From JAXLXE01 sp046328115 (GTDB lineage: Bacteria; Chloroflexota; UBA6077; JACCZL01), in NCBI GenBank assembly GCA_046328115.1, contig JAXLXE010000001.1, positions 1,798,001-1,862,000 of the forward strand: a DNA stretch of 64,000 nt. The letters run 5' to 3'. The translations under genes were made by a program, and so were the position numbers. The notes under the pieces are model-generated. The model searched no databases and had not been told where the DNA came from. It worked only from the letters and a program-made list of their open reading frames with translations. Of the stretch, positions 38,100 through 46,718 are shown piece by piece. Position 1 is the first letter of the stretch, and every line of letters starts with the position of its first letter.

Positions 38100-39566
38100 G
38101 TGAGAGCGACCGCCCCCGCGCCCGCCAGCCTGTCGCAGGAAGTGATCTTCCTGGACCCGGACGATGATCTGGGTACCGTCCGCTCAAAATTGGAATCCAC
38201 CAGCGCGGACGAGATCTACGTGGTCATCCCACGCTGGTCTTCCATCCTGCGAAGCCCGCTGGAGTTCCGAATCCTGGCCCGGCTCGCCCACGATCTCTCG
38301 TCAGAGACCATCATCGTCACATCGGACGCCAATCGGCGCGGCCTCGCGAAGCAGGAGGGCCTGCGCACGAAACGCTCAGTTCGCTCCATCCGCCACCTCT
38401 CCCGTCCACCGGGCACCTGGTCCTTCGGCGTACCGGCATTGCCAGAGTGGCTACCGTTGCCATCCGTGGCCGGCCTGGTCATCTTTGGCTCGCTCGTGGC
38501 GTTCTTTGGCGCCGCGCTTCTGGTTGCGCTTCCCGTGATGTCGGTGACCGTATCGCCGGAGACGGTCGCACAGAAGCGTGATTTCGAGCTTTTCGTGGAT
38601 CCAAACTTCAAGCAGCCCGACGTGGCCAAGGCCACGATCCCGGGCGAGGTACTTCAGCAGAAGGTGGAAGTCGTCGGCTCCTTCCAGACCAGCGGCGGAC
38701 GCCGGGTGGGCCGAGATCGGGCCAAGGGTGAGCTGGTGTTCACCAATGGAGGGGCGCAGCCCGTCACGGTTCCCCGCGGCACCGTGGTCTCCTCTCGCAA
38801 CGGCGTGAGATTCCAGACGGACGCGGACGTACAGGTAGGACCGCAGGGCCTGTCCCGCATGTCGGCCACGGCGATTGACCCAGGGCCAAACGGGAACATC
38901 GCGGTCGCCCAGATCGCCCGTATCGACGCGATGGGCGGCCAGCCACCCTCACCCCCACCATCCACGCTCGGTGTCCGCAACGAGCGGGCATTCGCCGGCG
39001 GTACCGAGCGCGATGGACGCGTGGTCACGTCCGACGATGTCAACAAACTGCGCGAACAGCTCACTGAAAAGGCCCGCCGCCAGGCCATGGACGAATTGTT
39101 CGCCCGTGCCACCGGCGAGCGATCACTGGTTCAGATGAGCGTGAGACTGAAGACCGAGGAATCGTACGACCCGCCGGTGGACTCTGAAGCGGATCAAGTG
39201 AACGGCAAGCTCAGCGCGGTGGCGACGGCCGTGGTCTTCGTGAACGCCGACTTTGATGGCATGGTCAAGCGGCTGTTCATCAATGGCTTTGCGCCCGGAT
39301 TCGACATCCCGCAGGGTCAGCTTCGCGTGGGGACACCCCAGGTTCAGAGCGTGGACGAGCTTAGAGTCAGAGTCAAGACCACCTCGGATGCCACGCTTGT
39401 CCGGCAGCTCAATCCAGGCGCCATCGCCGAGCAGCTTCGGTGGAAGACGCTGTCCGGCGCCACCGACGCGGCGGGGAAGATCGAGGGTCTGGCTGTGCCC
39501 CCGCGGATTGAGATGTGGCCCACCTGGGCGCTCTGGGCCTACCGGGTGGACGTGACTGTTCGCTAG
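38100..39566 (+). CDS. Membrane-anchored baseplate-J/gp47-like protein of unknown function
   Basis: A 488-residue protein starting with GTG one base after the alaS stop. Residues about 10-100 form a Rossmann-like cytoplasmic domain opening IFLDPDDDLGTVRSKL with IYVVIPR and IIVTSDANRR; a basic stretch and one membrane helix (122-147) follow. The outer part (about 150-488) contains repeated beta-rich segments with VPRGTVVSS and AIDPGPNGNIAV, the style annotated as baseplate J/gp47-like in Actinobacteria and Chloroflexota. No other phage-tail genes are present, so a contractile machine is unlikely. Context alaS-ruvX-mltG suggests a conserved housekeeping or envelope role that remains undefined. 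Confidence 0.7.
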   Translation: MRATAPAPASLSQEVIFLDPDDDLGTVRSKLESTSADEIYVVIPRWSSILRSPLEFRILARLAHDLSSETIIVTSDANRRGLAKQEGLRTKRSVRSIRHLSRPPGTWSFGVPALPEWLPLPSVAGLVIFGSLVAFFGAALLVALPVMSVTVSPETVAQKRDFELFVDPNFKQPDVAKATIPGEVLQQKVEVVGSFQTSGGRRVGRDRAKGELVFTNGGAQPVTVPRGTVVSSRNGVRFQTDADVQVGPQGLSRMSATAIDPGPNGNIAVAQIARIDAMGGQPPSPPPSTLGVRNERAFAGGTERDGRVVTSDDVNKLREQLTEKARRQAMDELFARATGERSLVQMSVRLKTEESYDPPVDSEADQVNGKLSAVATAVVFVNADFDGMVKRLFINGFAPGFDIPQGQLRVGTPQVQSVDELRVRVKTTSDATLVRQLNPGAIAEQLRWKTLSGATDAAGKIEGLAVPPRIEMWPTWALWAYRVDVTVR

Positions 39567-39589
39567 CCATCGTTCCGCCCGAGCCCACC

Positions 39590-40015
39590 GTGGCTGACCT
39601 GCCTGGCGCAGTCCTCGGCGTGGATCCGGGCGAGCGGCGTGTAGGGGTGGCATTGAGCGATCCGACGCGACTTCTGTCATCTCCGCTTAAAATCATCACT
39701 GTCAGGTCCCGCGCCCAGGCAGTGGCAGAAGTGGCGGCGCTGGTCGCGCCGCACGCGGTGGCCGAGATCGTCGTGGGGCATCCACGCAACACCTCGGGCG
39801 AGATCGGTCCGCAGGCACGCCGGGCCGAAGCGCTTGCCCACGAGCTGGGCAGGCTGGTGGACGTGCCGGTGAGGTTATGGGACGAGCGGTATTCGACCAT
39901 CGAGGCGACGGCGCTGGTGGGGAGCCGGAGGGGTGGCCGCCGCGGCGACCGACAGCGCCTGGACGACGTCGCGGCCGCCGTGATGCTGCAAACGTACCTC
40001 GACGCTCATCGCTAG
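39590..40015 (+). CDS. ruvX: RuvX/YqgF, Holliday-junction-resolvase-like RNase
   Basis: A 141-residue RNase H-fold protein, also known as YqgF or RuvX, required for pre-16S rRNA 5' end processing in E. coli. The first catalytic strand reads GVDPGERRVGVALSD with the leading Asp; EIVVGHPRNTSGEIG, LWDERYST and DDVAAAVMLQTYL complete the family pattern. GTG 39590 is the first in-frame start after the upstream stop that leaves the conserved core intact. It is followed by mltG, a common pairing. Confidence 0.9.
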   Translation: MADLPGAVLGVDPGERRVGVALSDPTRLLSSPLKIITVRSRAQAVAEVAALVAPHAVAEIVVGHPRNTSGEIGPQARRAEALAHELGRLVDVPVRLWDERYSTIEATALVGSRRGGRRGDRQRLDDVAAAVMLQTYLDAHR

Positions 40016-40050
40016 CCTCGCTGGCGCTCGCCGTCCTGGGAATTGGCGCC

Positions 40051-41094
40051 GTGGTCGGCGTGGCCGTCGTGGTCTATGGCATCGTCTCCGACCTGCCCAG
40101 ATTTGCCGCGGTCACGCTCCAGAGACCCGATGCCCCCGTCAGCAATGACCGCACGCCGCGCCGCTTCACGGTCAGCCCAGGTCAGTCTGCCGCTGACATC
40201 GCGGCAGCACTGGAGCAGCAAGGCCTGATCCGCTCCGCCGTCACCTTCCGCGCCCTGGTAGAAGCGCGCGGCGTGGGTGGACGAATCGAGGCCGGCGAGT
40301 ATCAGCTCAATCCAGCCATGAGCACCGCGGAGATCATCGACGTGCTGGGCCGGGGCGCGGCGCGCGCGGCGAACAGCGTCACCATCCCGGAAGGATGGCG
40401 CAAGGAGCAGATCGCCCAGCGGCTGGAGGCCAGCGGCATCGGCACGGCCCAGGACGTGCTCACCCTCATCGGCACCGGTGCGCCGGCCTTTCCAGATGCG
40501 CCATTGGTCAACGCCATCCCGCCTGGCGGCTCACTGGAGGGCTACCTCTTCCCAGACACGTACCAGATCGGCCGCGGCACGGACCCACGCCGCATGCTGG
40601 ATCAGATGATCCGCGAGCTGGACAAGAAGCTGGCGCCAGTGATCCGTGAGAGTGCGAGCGCGCAGGGGCTCTCGGTCCATCAGCTCGTCACGCTTGCATC
40701 GATCGTGGAGCGCGAGGCCAGCCGCCAATCCGAGCAGCCCACCATCGCCAGCGTGTACCTGAATCGCCTGCGCCAGGATATGCCGCTCCAGGCGGATCCC
40801 ACGGTGCAATACGCCGTGGCCAATGCCAATCCGATCGAAGCGGCCGGTTTTGGATTCTGGAAGCGGGAGCTCTCCCGAGACGACCTGCGACTGGGCTCCT
40901 CGTACAACACCTACGTCGTGAAAGGCCTGCCCCCTGGACCCATCTGCAGCCCAGGATTGGCGGCGCTTCAAGCCGTGGCCACGCCGGCCCAGACGGACTT
41001 CCTGTTCTTCGTGGCACGCGGCGATGGCACCCACGCGTTCGCGCGCACGGACACGGAACATCGAGCGAACGTAGAACGCTACCGCTCCCAGTAG
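40051..41094 (+). CDS. mltG: Endolytic peptidoglycan transglycosylase MltG
   Basis: A membrane-bound YceG-family enzyme that cuts nascent glycan strands and helps set their length. The periplasmic part has a LysM-like start (FTVSPGQSAADIAAAL), PEGWRKEQIA, EGYLFPDTYQ and the catalytic Glu in LASIVEREA, then DPTVQYA and SSYNTYVVKGLPPGPICSPG. The start is unsettled. The frame is open from ATG 39877, but that would overlap ruvX by 139 bases. GTG 40051 is the first ordinary codon past ruvX yet cuts into the membrane helix, which seems to begin near 40009; CTG 40021 is another option. Confidence 0.88.
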   Translation: MVGVAVVVYGIVSDLPRFAAVTLQRPDAPVSNDRTPRRFTVSPGQSAADIAAALEQQGLIRSAVTFRALVEARGVGGRIEAGEYQLNPAMSTAEIIDVLGRGAARAANSVTIPEGWRKEQIAQRLEASGIGTAQDVLTLIGTGAPAFPDAPLVNAIPPGGSLEGYLFPDTYQIGRGTDPRRMLDQMIRELDKKLAPVIRESASAQGLSVHQLVTLASIVEREASRQSEQPTIASVYLNRLRQDMPLQADPTVQYAVANANPIEAAGFGFWKRELSRDDLRLGSSYNTYVVKGLPPGPICSPGLAALQAVATPAQTDFLFFVARGDGTHAFARTDTEHRANVERYRSQ

Positions 41095-41134
41095 GGACCA
41101 CCTTCCATTCCTTCCCACACACGCCGCCCGCGGC

Positions 41135-41143
41135 TGGTAGAAT
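41135..41143 (+). promoter_or_regulatory. Extended -10 promoter of tRNA-Gly
   Basis: TGG-TAGAAT at 41135-41143 is an extended -10 with no good -35. The start near 41150 leaves about 8 nt before the mature tRNA. Confidence 0.5.
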
Positions 41144-41157
41144 GAAATCTGGCCCAC

Positions 41158-41228
41158 GCGGGATTGGTGTAACGGCAGCACAGAAGCCTTCCAAGCTTCT
41201 AGAGACGGTTCGAATCCGTTATCCCGCT
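41158..41228 (+). tRNA. tRNA-Gly (anticodon TCC)
   Basis: A 71-nt cloverleaf: acceptor GCGGGAT/ATCCCGC with discriminator T at 41228, anticodon stem GAAGC/GCTTC around loop CTTCCAA with anticodon TCC at 41190-41192, and T-loop GGTTCGAATCC. CCA is not encoded. It reads GGA and, by wobble, GGG. Confidence 0.95.
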
Positions 41229-41345
41229 CCGCGCAACGCGCCGCCGCCCAGTGAGTGTGCTTCCGCGCATCGCGCAAGCCGAGACCCCCACCATTAACAC
41301 CTGCTCGGCCGCCCCCACGGCCGGTCGCATCGCTGGGAGGAGACC

Positions 41346-42512
41346 TTGAGGGAGCCATCCGCGGCCGTACGTCGCGTATCACAGTCTGAGCGCGCCGGCG
41401 CCACCACACCGCCCGGCCCGGGCGTGGTCCTGCTGGACAAGGGCGATCCGGATTTTCCCACGCCGCACCACATCGTCGAGGCGATGAACGACGCCCTTGA
41501 GACGGGCTACACGCGGTACGCGAACATCCAGGGCGACGCCGAGCTCCGAACGGCCATCGCCAGGCAGCTCACCGAGCGCAGCGGCGTGGACTGGACGATC
41601 AACGACATCGTGATCACCAGCGGCGGCAGCGGCGGCATCAACGCGGCCATGGCCGCATTCCTCGACCCCGGCGACGAAGTCCTCATCCCTCAGCCCACGT
41701 TCTCCCTGTACGGCGACGTGGCGCTCACCATCGGGGCGCGCGTCATCGACGTGCCAATGACGACTGACTTCCACCTGGATCTGGATGCGCTCCGCGCATC
41801 CATCACCCCACGCTCCAAGATGGTCGTCCTGGTGAACCCCTGTAACCCCACCGGCACCGTCTTTCGCCGCGACGAGCTCCAGGGGCTGGCGCGGATCTGC
41901 GCGGAGCACGACCTGCTGCTCCTGGCGGACGAGGCGTACCAGCTCATCGTGTTCGACGGTCGCCAGCACGTCTCCATGCTCGAGTTCCCAGAGATGCACG
42001 ACCGTCTGCTTCTGTGCGAGACCTTCTCCAAGACGTACGCCATGACCGGCTGGCGGCTGGGATACCTTGCGGCGCGCCAGGGTATGGCGAACTCGGTGCT
42101 GATGATCCACCGCACGGCGGTGGGATTCGTCAACACCGCCGTTCAGCGTGCCGGCATTGCCGCGCTCACCACTCCCAGCGACGCGCCGGCGAAGATGAAC
42201 GAGGAATACGCCTTTCGCCGAGGGCTGATCGATGGTCTCCTCAAGGATGCGCGCGGTGCCACCTGGCGGCCCCCAGAGGGCACGTTCTACGCGTTCGTGA
42301 AGTACACCGCGGACATGTCCGCCAAAGAGATGACGCAGTTCTTGCTGGAGCGCGGCGTCGCCGTGCGCAGCGGCACGGAGTTCGGCCCGGGTGGCGAGGG
42401 CCACGTACGGCTGAGCTTTGCCACCAGTCGCGAGAACATCATCGAGGGCACCAAGCGCATGGCCGCGGCCTTCGCCGAGGCCGCGGATCGGCAAGCGAAA
42501 GTAGCCGTCTAG
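41346..42512 (+). CDS. PLP-dependent aminotransferase, class I/II
   Basis: A 388-residue fold-type I aminotransferase. The N-terminal substrate loop GDPDFPTPHHI, the PLP-binding ITSGGSGGINAAM, NPCNPTG and ADEAYQLIVFDG segments, the Schiff-base Lys229 in ETFSKTYAMTGWRLGY, and the C-terminal FGPGGEGHVRLSFA (carboxylate Arg) are in order. TTG 41346 follows a strong GGGAGGAG. The sequence fits the aspartate/alanine/kynurenine aminotransferase group; the exact amino acid cannot be read from motifs. It is a single-gene unit ending in a bidirectional hairpin. Confidence 0.88.
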   Translation: MREPSAAVRRVSQSERAGATTPPGPGVVLLDKGDPDFPTPHHIVEAMNDALETGYTRYANIQGDAELRTAIARQLTERSGVDWTINDIVITSGGSGGINAAMAAFLDPGDEVLIPQPTFSLYGDVALTIGARVIDVPMTTDFHLDLDALRASITPRSKMVVLVNPCNPTGTVFRRDELQGLARICAEHDLLLLADEAYQLIVFDGRQHVSMLEFPEMHDRLLLCETFSKTYAMTGWRLGYLAARQGMANSVLMIHRTAVGFVNTAVQRAGIAALTTPSDAPAKMNEEYAFRRGLIDGLLKDARGATWRPPEGTFYAFVKYTADMSAKEMTQFLLERGVAVRSGTEFGPGGEGHVRLSFATSRENIIEGTKRMAAAFAEAADRQAKVAV

Positions 42513-42520
42513 CCGGCAGC

Positions 42521-42549
42521 GGGGCTGGCCGATCGCCTCGGCCAGTCCC
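42521..42549. terminator. Hairpin between convergent aminotransferase and EamA genes
   Basis: GGGGCTGGCCGA (42521-42532) pairs with TCGGCCAGTCCC (42538-42549) around TCGCC. Placed between two convergent stops (42512 and 42562), it could end transcription from both sides, although T-runs are weak. Confidence 0.6.
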
Positions 42550-42561
42550 TGCCCCGCCTCG

Positions 42562-43536
42562 CTATGATGAGGCCTCGGAGCTCCTGACCGTCTGCAGGGG
42601 CGGCCGTGGCATTGCGCGACCTGCCGGGGGCCGATTCACCAGGTACAGCCCCAGGATGATGAGCGGGCCAAACATCAGCACTTGTGTGGTGGGGACTTCC
42701 GCCAGCGCGAAGTAGGCCATCACCGCGGTGAAGAGCGGCATCAGATAAGAGAAAGACGCCGCCTGTGAGGCGGAGACCGCCCGCAGTCCGTACAGGTACA
42801 GAGACTGGCTGATGGCGCCCGTCATCACCGCCAGGTAGATGATCCACAGCCAGACGCTGGCTGAGACGTCCACCAGACCCGGCAGCTCAGCATCCGCGCC
42901 CAGCGCGGCCGTGGTGGGAAACAGGCCCACCATGGCGCACAGGTTGCCAGCGGCCAACACCAGCATGGGGTGACGGCGCGTGAGCAATCGCTTCCCCACC
43001 ACGTTGTAGACCGCCCACAGGACCTGGCAGGTCACGAAGAACGCGCTACCAATGAGCACGTTCGCGTCCACCTCCGTCAATCCACCGCCGGTGGACAGCG
43101 CCACGGCAGCCCCGAAAGCGATGAGCATGCCCACGGCCTGCACGCGACCGAGCCGCTCGCCCTGAAACGAGAAGGCCAGGAGCCCGGTCCACAACGGTCC
43201 GGTCATCAACATCAGCGCGGCGTGGGTGGCGCTGGTGTAGGTCAGACCGATGGTATACGTCATGGAGCTTCCACACTGGCCAACGATGCCAATGACGGCC
43301 AGCCGCAGCCACTCCTCGCGTTTGAGCGGCTCGCCGGAGCGGAGAAATATCAGAAACACCGGCAGGTGGAAGATCACCGCGGCCACCGTAAAGCGGACCA
43401 GGTTGAGCATGGCCGGCGACATCTCCCGAAGCGCGAACTTGGAGATGATGTTGTTGCTGGACCAGATCAGCGTGACGATCGTGAGGATCACGATGGGCAC
43501 GATGGCCCCGCCGGACAGACTCCGCCGAATGGGCAT
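42562..43536 (-). CDS. EamA/DMT family transporter
   Basis: A 324-residue integral membrane protein with ten hydrophobic helices in two EamA repeats (about 15-150 and 165-305). Markers are TLIWSSNNIISKFAL near the start, AVIGIVGQCGSSMTYTIGL, ALMLMTGPLWTGLLAF, and in the second half WAVYNVVGKRLL and SYLMPLFTAVMAYFALAEVPTTQVLMFGPLIILGLYL in part. The family exports small metabolites such as amino acids or related compounds. Substrate is unknown. It is divergent from no neighbour and shares no obvious operon. Confidence 0.88.
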   Translation of the reverse strand: MPIRRSLSGGAIVPIVILTIVTLIWSSNNIISKFALREMSPAMLNLVRFTVAAVIFHLPVFLIFLRSGEPLKREEWLRLAVIGIVGQCGSSMTYTIGLTYTSATHAALMLMTGPLWTGLLAFSFQGERLGRVQAVGMLIAFGAAVALSTGGGLTEVDANVLIGSAFFVTCQVLWAVYNVVGKRLLTRRHPMLVLAAGNLCAMVGLFPTTAALGADAELPGLVDVSASVWLWIIYLAVMTGAISQSLYLYGLRAVSASQAASFSYLMPLFTAVMAYFALAEVPTTQVLMFGPLIILGLYLVNRPPAGRAMPRPPLQTVRSSEASS

Positions 43537-43602
43537 GCGTGATTCTACGGGCTATGGGCTTGCGCGCCCGTCTCCGCCGGCCGGGGCCCCGCCCCCGCTA
43601 CA

Positions 43603-44526
43603 TCAGCGCACCCTGAACGAGCATTCCAATGACAGCGTGGGGGGACGGCGGGACTGGGGGGGCGTGTCTGGGTCCGGGTAGTCGCGCGCGCCAAGGGCGG
43701 TCACACGCACTTTGTGCATGCCATCAGGCGTCCTGGGGATGCTCGCCGCCGGCACCTGGAACACTGGATCGGTCGCACCGCCGACGGGTCGACCATCGAT
43801 CTGCCATTGGAAGTCAAACAGGTCCACGTACGGCGGTGAGATCACCGCGCTGAACGTGAGCAGCGTGAATTGCCCAGCCGGCTCGGGGGAGAGCGGCGGA
43901 GGCGGCGGATCAATCGTCAGCCCAAGCTGGTAAATCGCATCCTGCGGCCGCTGGAACACGCCCGGGTAGATCTGGCTCTCCACTGAGTTCGCCGGCTCCA
44001 GACCACAGACGGGTGCCGCCAGCGCCACGCGGATCGTGAACCCCTTGGCGGGATCGAAGTCCGACGCGAACTGCGGGTCGCGAGCGTACTTGTGGCCAAC
44101 CACCAGGAGGTAGTCCCCGGGGGGCAGCGACATCAGGATCTGCTCGTCCGGTCGCACAAGCTGGATGACACGCCGCCCAGACTGCGACGAGGCGCCCCGC
44201 GCCAGAACCTCCCACTGAGCCACAACGGCGCAGTTCCCGCGCGAGTACACGGCCAGGTCCAGGTCATACCACTGGTCGCCTACGTAGACGAAGGCCGCAC
44301 CCGGCTTCGACACCCGGAACGGGTACCCCAGCCGCACAGAAGGGTCGTCGATCCGCGCCTCAGTAGTGACACCCTCCGCGGACGGGGTGCCCATGTCCGG
44401 CTGCATCCGGGAGGAGCTCGCATCGCACGGCGTGCCCTGCTGGGCAAACGTCGGCGCCGCGCGCGCGCCATCCACCAGCGCCAGCACGCTGATGACCAGT
44501 GCAAATCTCAAGAGTCGCGTCTTCAC
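43603..44526 (-). CDS. Secreted protein of unknown function, downstream of a receptor kinase
   Basis: A 307-residue exported protein with a signal peptide (LLRFALVISVLALVDGARA) and likely cleavage after ALA/APTFA. Mature features include a beta-rich middle (GYPFRVSKPGAAFVYVGDQWYDLDLAVYS in part), a segment LPPGDYLLVVGHKYARDP resembling pre-peptidase or Ig-like beta sandwiches, and a Pro-rich linker DPPPPPLSPEP before a second beta domain. No catalytic motif is recognised. It lies 39 bases after the kinase on the same strand, so a shared transcript is likely. It may be a ligand-binding or surface partner. Confidence 0.7.
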   Translation of the reverse strand: MKTRLLRFALVISVLALVDGARAAPTFAQQGTPCDASSSRMQPDMGTPSAEGVTTEARIDDPSVRLGYPFRVSKPGAAFVYVGDQWYDLDLAVYSRGNCAVVAQWEVLARGASSQSGRRVIQLVRPDEQILMSLPPGDYLLVVGHKYARDPQFASDFDPAKGFTIRVALAAPVCGLEPANSVESQIYPGVFQRPQDAIYQLGLTIDPPPPPLSPEPAGQFTLLTFSAVISPPYVDLFDFQWQIDGRPVGGATDPVFQVPAASIPRTPDGMHKVRVTALGARDYPDPDTPPQSRRPPTLSLECSFRVR

Positions 44527-44565
44527 GGGCTCACCTGCCTTCTGCGCTTGTGGGCTGCTAGGGAC

Positions 44566-46527
44566 TCACGGTCCAAGTGGGCGAGGCGCCGGCGCGCCGG
44601 ATCCCCCGGACGAAGGCGGCCGCGCCGGACCGCTGGGCGCGGGATTGGTCTGGGGCGCGCTGGGCTGCGCTGGCCGCGCCGGAACTGGAGTCGGGGTGAG
44701 CGATTGCAGCCGCTGCGTGGCCTCCGGCCGATCAGGCTGGAGCTCACGGGCGCGGCTCCACGCGATGGTAGCGCCCTGGCGATCCCCAGCGCCTGCCAGG
44801 CGATCCCCCCGGCTGATCAGGAGCGCGTACAGCTTCTCTCGGGCGTCGCGATAGTCTGGATCCAGTTTCATGATCTGCTCGAGCGCTTCGATAGCCGCGT
44901 CCTCATTCTTGCCCCAGTTTGCCTCCATGACCAGCCAATTGCGTCGCAGGCCAGACTGAAGCCACAGATCCAGGACGGTCGGCTCGTTGGGTCTCAGTGT
45001 CATCGCCGCGGCAATCTGCTTGTCCGCACCGTCGATGTCGCCCCGATCGAGAAGCTGCCGGCCCAGGCCCACGTGTCCGTCGTATGCCAGTGCATCGAGG
45101 CCCTGAGGCGGAGGATTGACCCGGCGGAGCTCTTCAACGATCGCAAGGCCGCCGCCGAAGTCCTGGCGAGCGAACCGCTGTTGCACTTCCTGGACCCGAT
45201 CAGCCGGTCCAGGCGCAGCGACCGTTGGTGGCGGGGGAACGGCGGTCGGCGCCTGGGCCACCGGGCTTGGCGGCACTGTTGGCGCCTGCGCTGCTGGGCT
45301 GGGCGGAGCAACCGGTACTACGGAGGTCGGGGGGACCGACGCCGCCGTGGGAGGACGCGTTGGCGCGGTGGTCGGTGCCGCCGCCACGGCGGGACGGGTC
45401 GGTATTGGCGTCGGTCCAGGCTGCTCGCCCCAGGGTGTCCACTCCCACAGTGCGCCCTGGAAGATCACCACGAACACCCCGCCCGCTATGAGCAGCGGGG
45501 CGGCAACGGCCAGCACCACCGGCAGGAACGACCGCGTCTGCTGGGGTGCCTCCACGGTGGCAGGAGCCGCCTTCGTGAAGCCCTCCGTGAAGCTCGTGGT
45601 GGGGCTGGCTCCACCGGCCAGCGATGACGTAGCTGAAGTCGAACCGGAAGCGGTGATCGGGGAAAACTCGGTCACTGGCGCGGAGGCGGGCCGCGCCACC
45701 GTGAGTGGGGTCGTCACGTCTCCCAACGCATCCACGAACGCGCTGGCCGTGGGATAGCGCTCAGATGGCTCCTTCGCGATCTGCTTGAGAATCGCGCGCT
45801 CCGCCGATTCCGGCAGATCCGGCGCGTGCTCTCGGGGGCTTGAGGGCTCGCGGTGCGCAATGGCGTACAGCATGGCCGGACCCTCCGGGTGGCCAAACGG
45901 CAGGACGCCCGTGAGCAGCTCGTACGCCACCACACCCAGCGCATAGCGGTCGGCGTCATCACCCTCGCCGCGTCCCGTGATCACCTCCGGTGCCATGTAC
46001 GCCGGCGTACCCACCATCAATCCCGTCTGCGTCAGCCGCGTCCCCTCGGATGCCCGGGCGATGCCGAAGTCCACGAGCGTCACGTGGTCGTCCGGTCCAA
46101 CGATGATGTTGCCCGGCTTGATGTCCCGGTGGATCACACTCCGCGAGTGCGCGTGATCCAGGGCTGAGGCGAGCTGGCGGAGGATTCGCATCGCCCGGTC
46201 CCACGGCATCCGCACGCCAGGGGCGAGCAGGTCGCGCAGGGCAATGCCATCCAGAAGCTCCATGACGATGAAGTGGATCTCGTCGATCTCTCCCACGTCA
46301 TAGATTCGGACGATGTTGGGATGGCGCAGGCTACCAGCGATCGTCGCCTCGCGGCGGAAACGCTGCACGAACGACTCGTCCGCCGCAAGATGCGCTGGCA
46401 GCACCTTCACCGCGCACTCGCGATCGAGGCGCGTATGCACCGCCCGATACACCGTGCCCATCCCGCCGCGGCCGAGCACCTCGTGCAGCTCGTACGGTCC
46501 GAGCGCGCGACCAATGAGCTGACTCAC
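44566..46527 (-). CDS. Transmembrane Ser/Thr protein kinase with extracytoplasmic TPR-like region (PknB type)
   Basis: A 653-residue Hanks-type kinase. Catalytic domain (12-270): glycine loop LGRGGMGTVY (18-27), Lys41, HRDIKPGN (133-140), DFG (153-155) and the activation segment MVGTPAYMAPE. A Ser/Thr/Ala-rich juxtamembrane stretch (about 275-330) probably holds autophosphorylation sites, followed by one membrane helix (335-359). Outside is a Pro/Ala/Thr-rich region (about 365-430), then a helical TPR-like domain (about 440-605) and a Pro-rich tail. PASTA domains are absent, so it likely senses proteins or stress rather than muropeptides. GTG start. Confidence 0.92.
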   Translation of the reverse strand: MSQLIGRALGPYELHEVLGRGGMGTVYRAVHTRLDRECAVKVLPAHLAADESFVQRFRREATIAGSLRHPNIVRIYDVGEIDEIHFIVMELLDGIALRDLLAPGVRMPWDRAMRILRQLASALDHAHSRSVIHRDIKPGNIIVGPDDHVTLVDFGIARASEGTRLTQTGLMVGTPAYMAPEVITGRGEGDDADRYALGVVAYELLTGVLPFGHPEGPAMLYAIAHREPSSPREHAPDLPESAERAILKQIAKEPSERYPTASAFVDALGDVTTPLTVARPASAPVTEFSPITASGSTSATSSLAGGASPTTSFTEGFTKAAPATVEAPQQTRSFLPVVLAVAAPLLIAGGVFVVIFQGALWEWTPWGEQPGPTPIPTRPAVAAAPTTAPTRPPTAASVPPTSVVPVAPPSPAAQAPTVPPSPVAQAPTAVPPPPTVAAPGPADRVQEVQQRFARQDFGGGLAIVEELRRVNPPPQGLDALAYDGHVGLGRQLLDRGDIDGADKQIAAAMTLRPNEPTVLDLWLQSGLRRNWLVMEANWGKNEDAAIEALEQIMKLDPDYRDAREKLYALLISRGDRLAGAGDRQGATIAWSRARELQPDRPEATQRLQSLTPTPVPARPAQPSAPQTNPAPSGPARPPSSGGSGAPAPRPLGP

Positions 46528-46564
46528 CGCGTACCGCGCTCCTTGAAGGCCCCGCCGTTCCGGC

Positions 46565-46585
46565 GATGACTACGAAGATGACTAC
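46565..46585. repeat. Two 9-bp direct repeats upstream of the kinase gene
   Basis: GATGACTAC occurs at 46565-46573 and 46577-46585, a 12-bp periodicity, 38 bases upstream of the kinase start. A TTGACA lies about 60 bp further upstream on the minus strand but without a clear -10. The pair could be an operator. The rest of the 190-bp gap shows no ORF I would trust. Confidence 0.4.
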
Positions 46586-46718
46586 AAACAGGTCTCAGGA
46601 TGCTCTAACGACGAGCGCCTGTCAACGATGACTGGCATCAGGAGCAGCCCGTCTTGCTCAAAGACGTGCCAGCGCGCCAGAAGGTTCTGCGATCTCCTGA
46701 CTATGTAGCCGCCGATCG

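Noticed and set aside
38100..39566. Phage tail or contractile-injection system suggested by the baseplate-J resemblance
   Set aside because: No sheath, tube, other baseplate or tape-measure genes nearby, and the protein has a membrane helix.
40531..41409. 292-residue minus-strand ORF over mltG and tRNA-Gly
   Set aside because: It includes the translated complement of a tRNA and has no protein-like features.
44092..45627. 511-residue plus-strand ORF opposite the kinase and secreted protein
   Set aside because: Arg/Gly-rich shadow; both minus-strand genes have clear motifs or a signal peptide.
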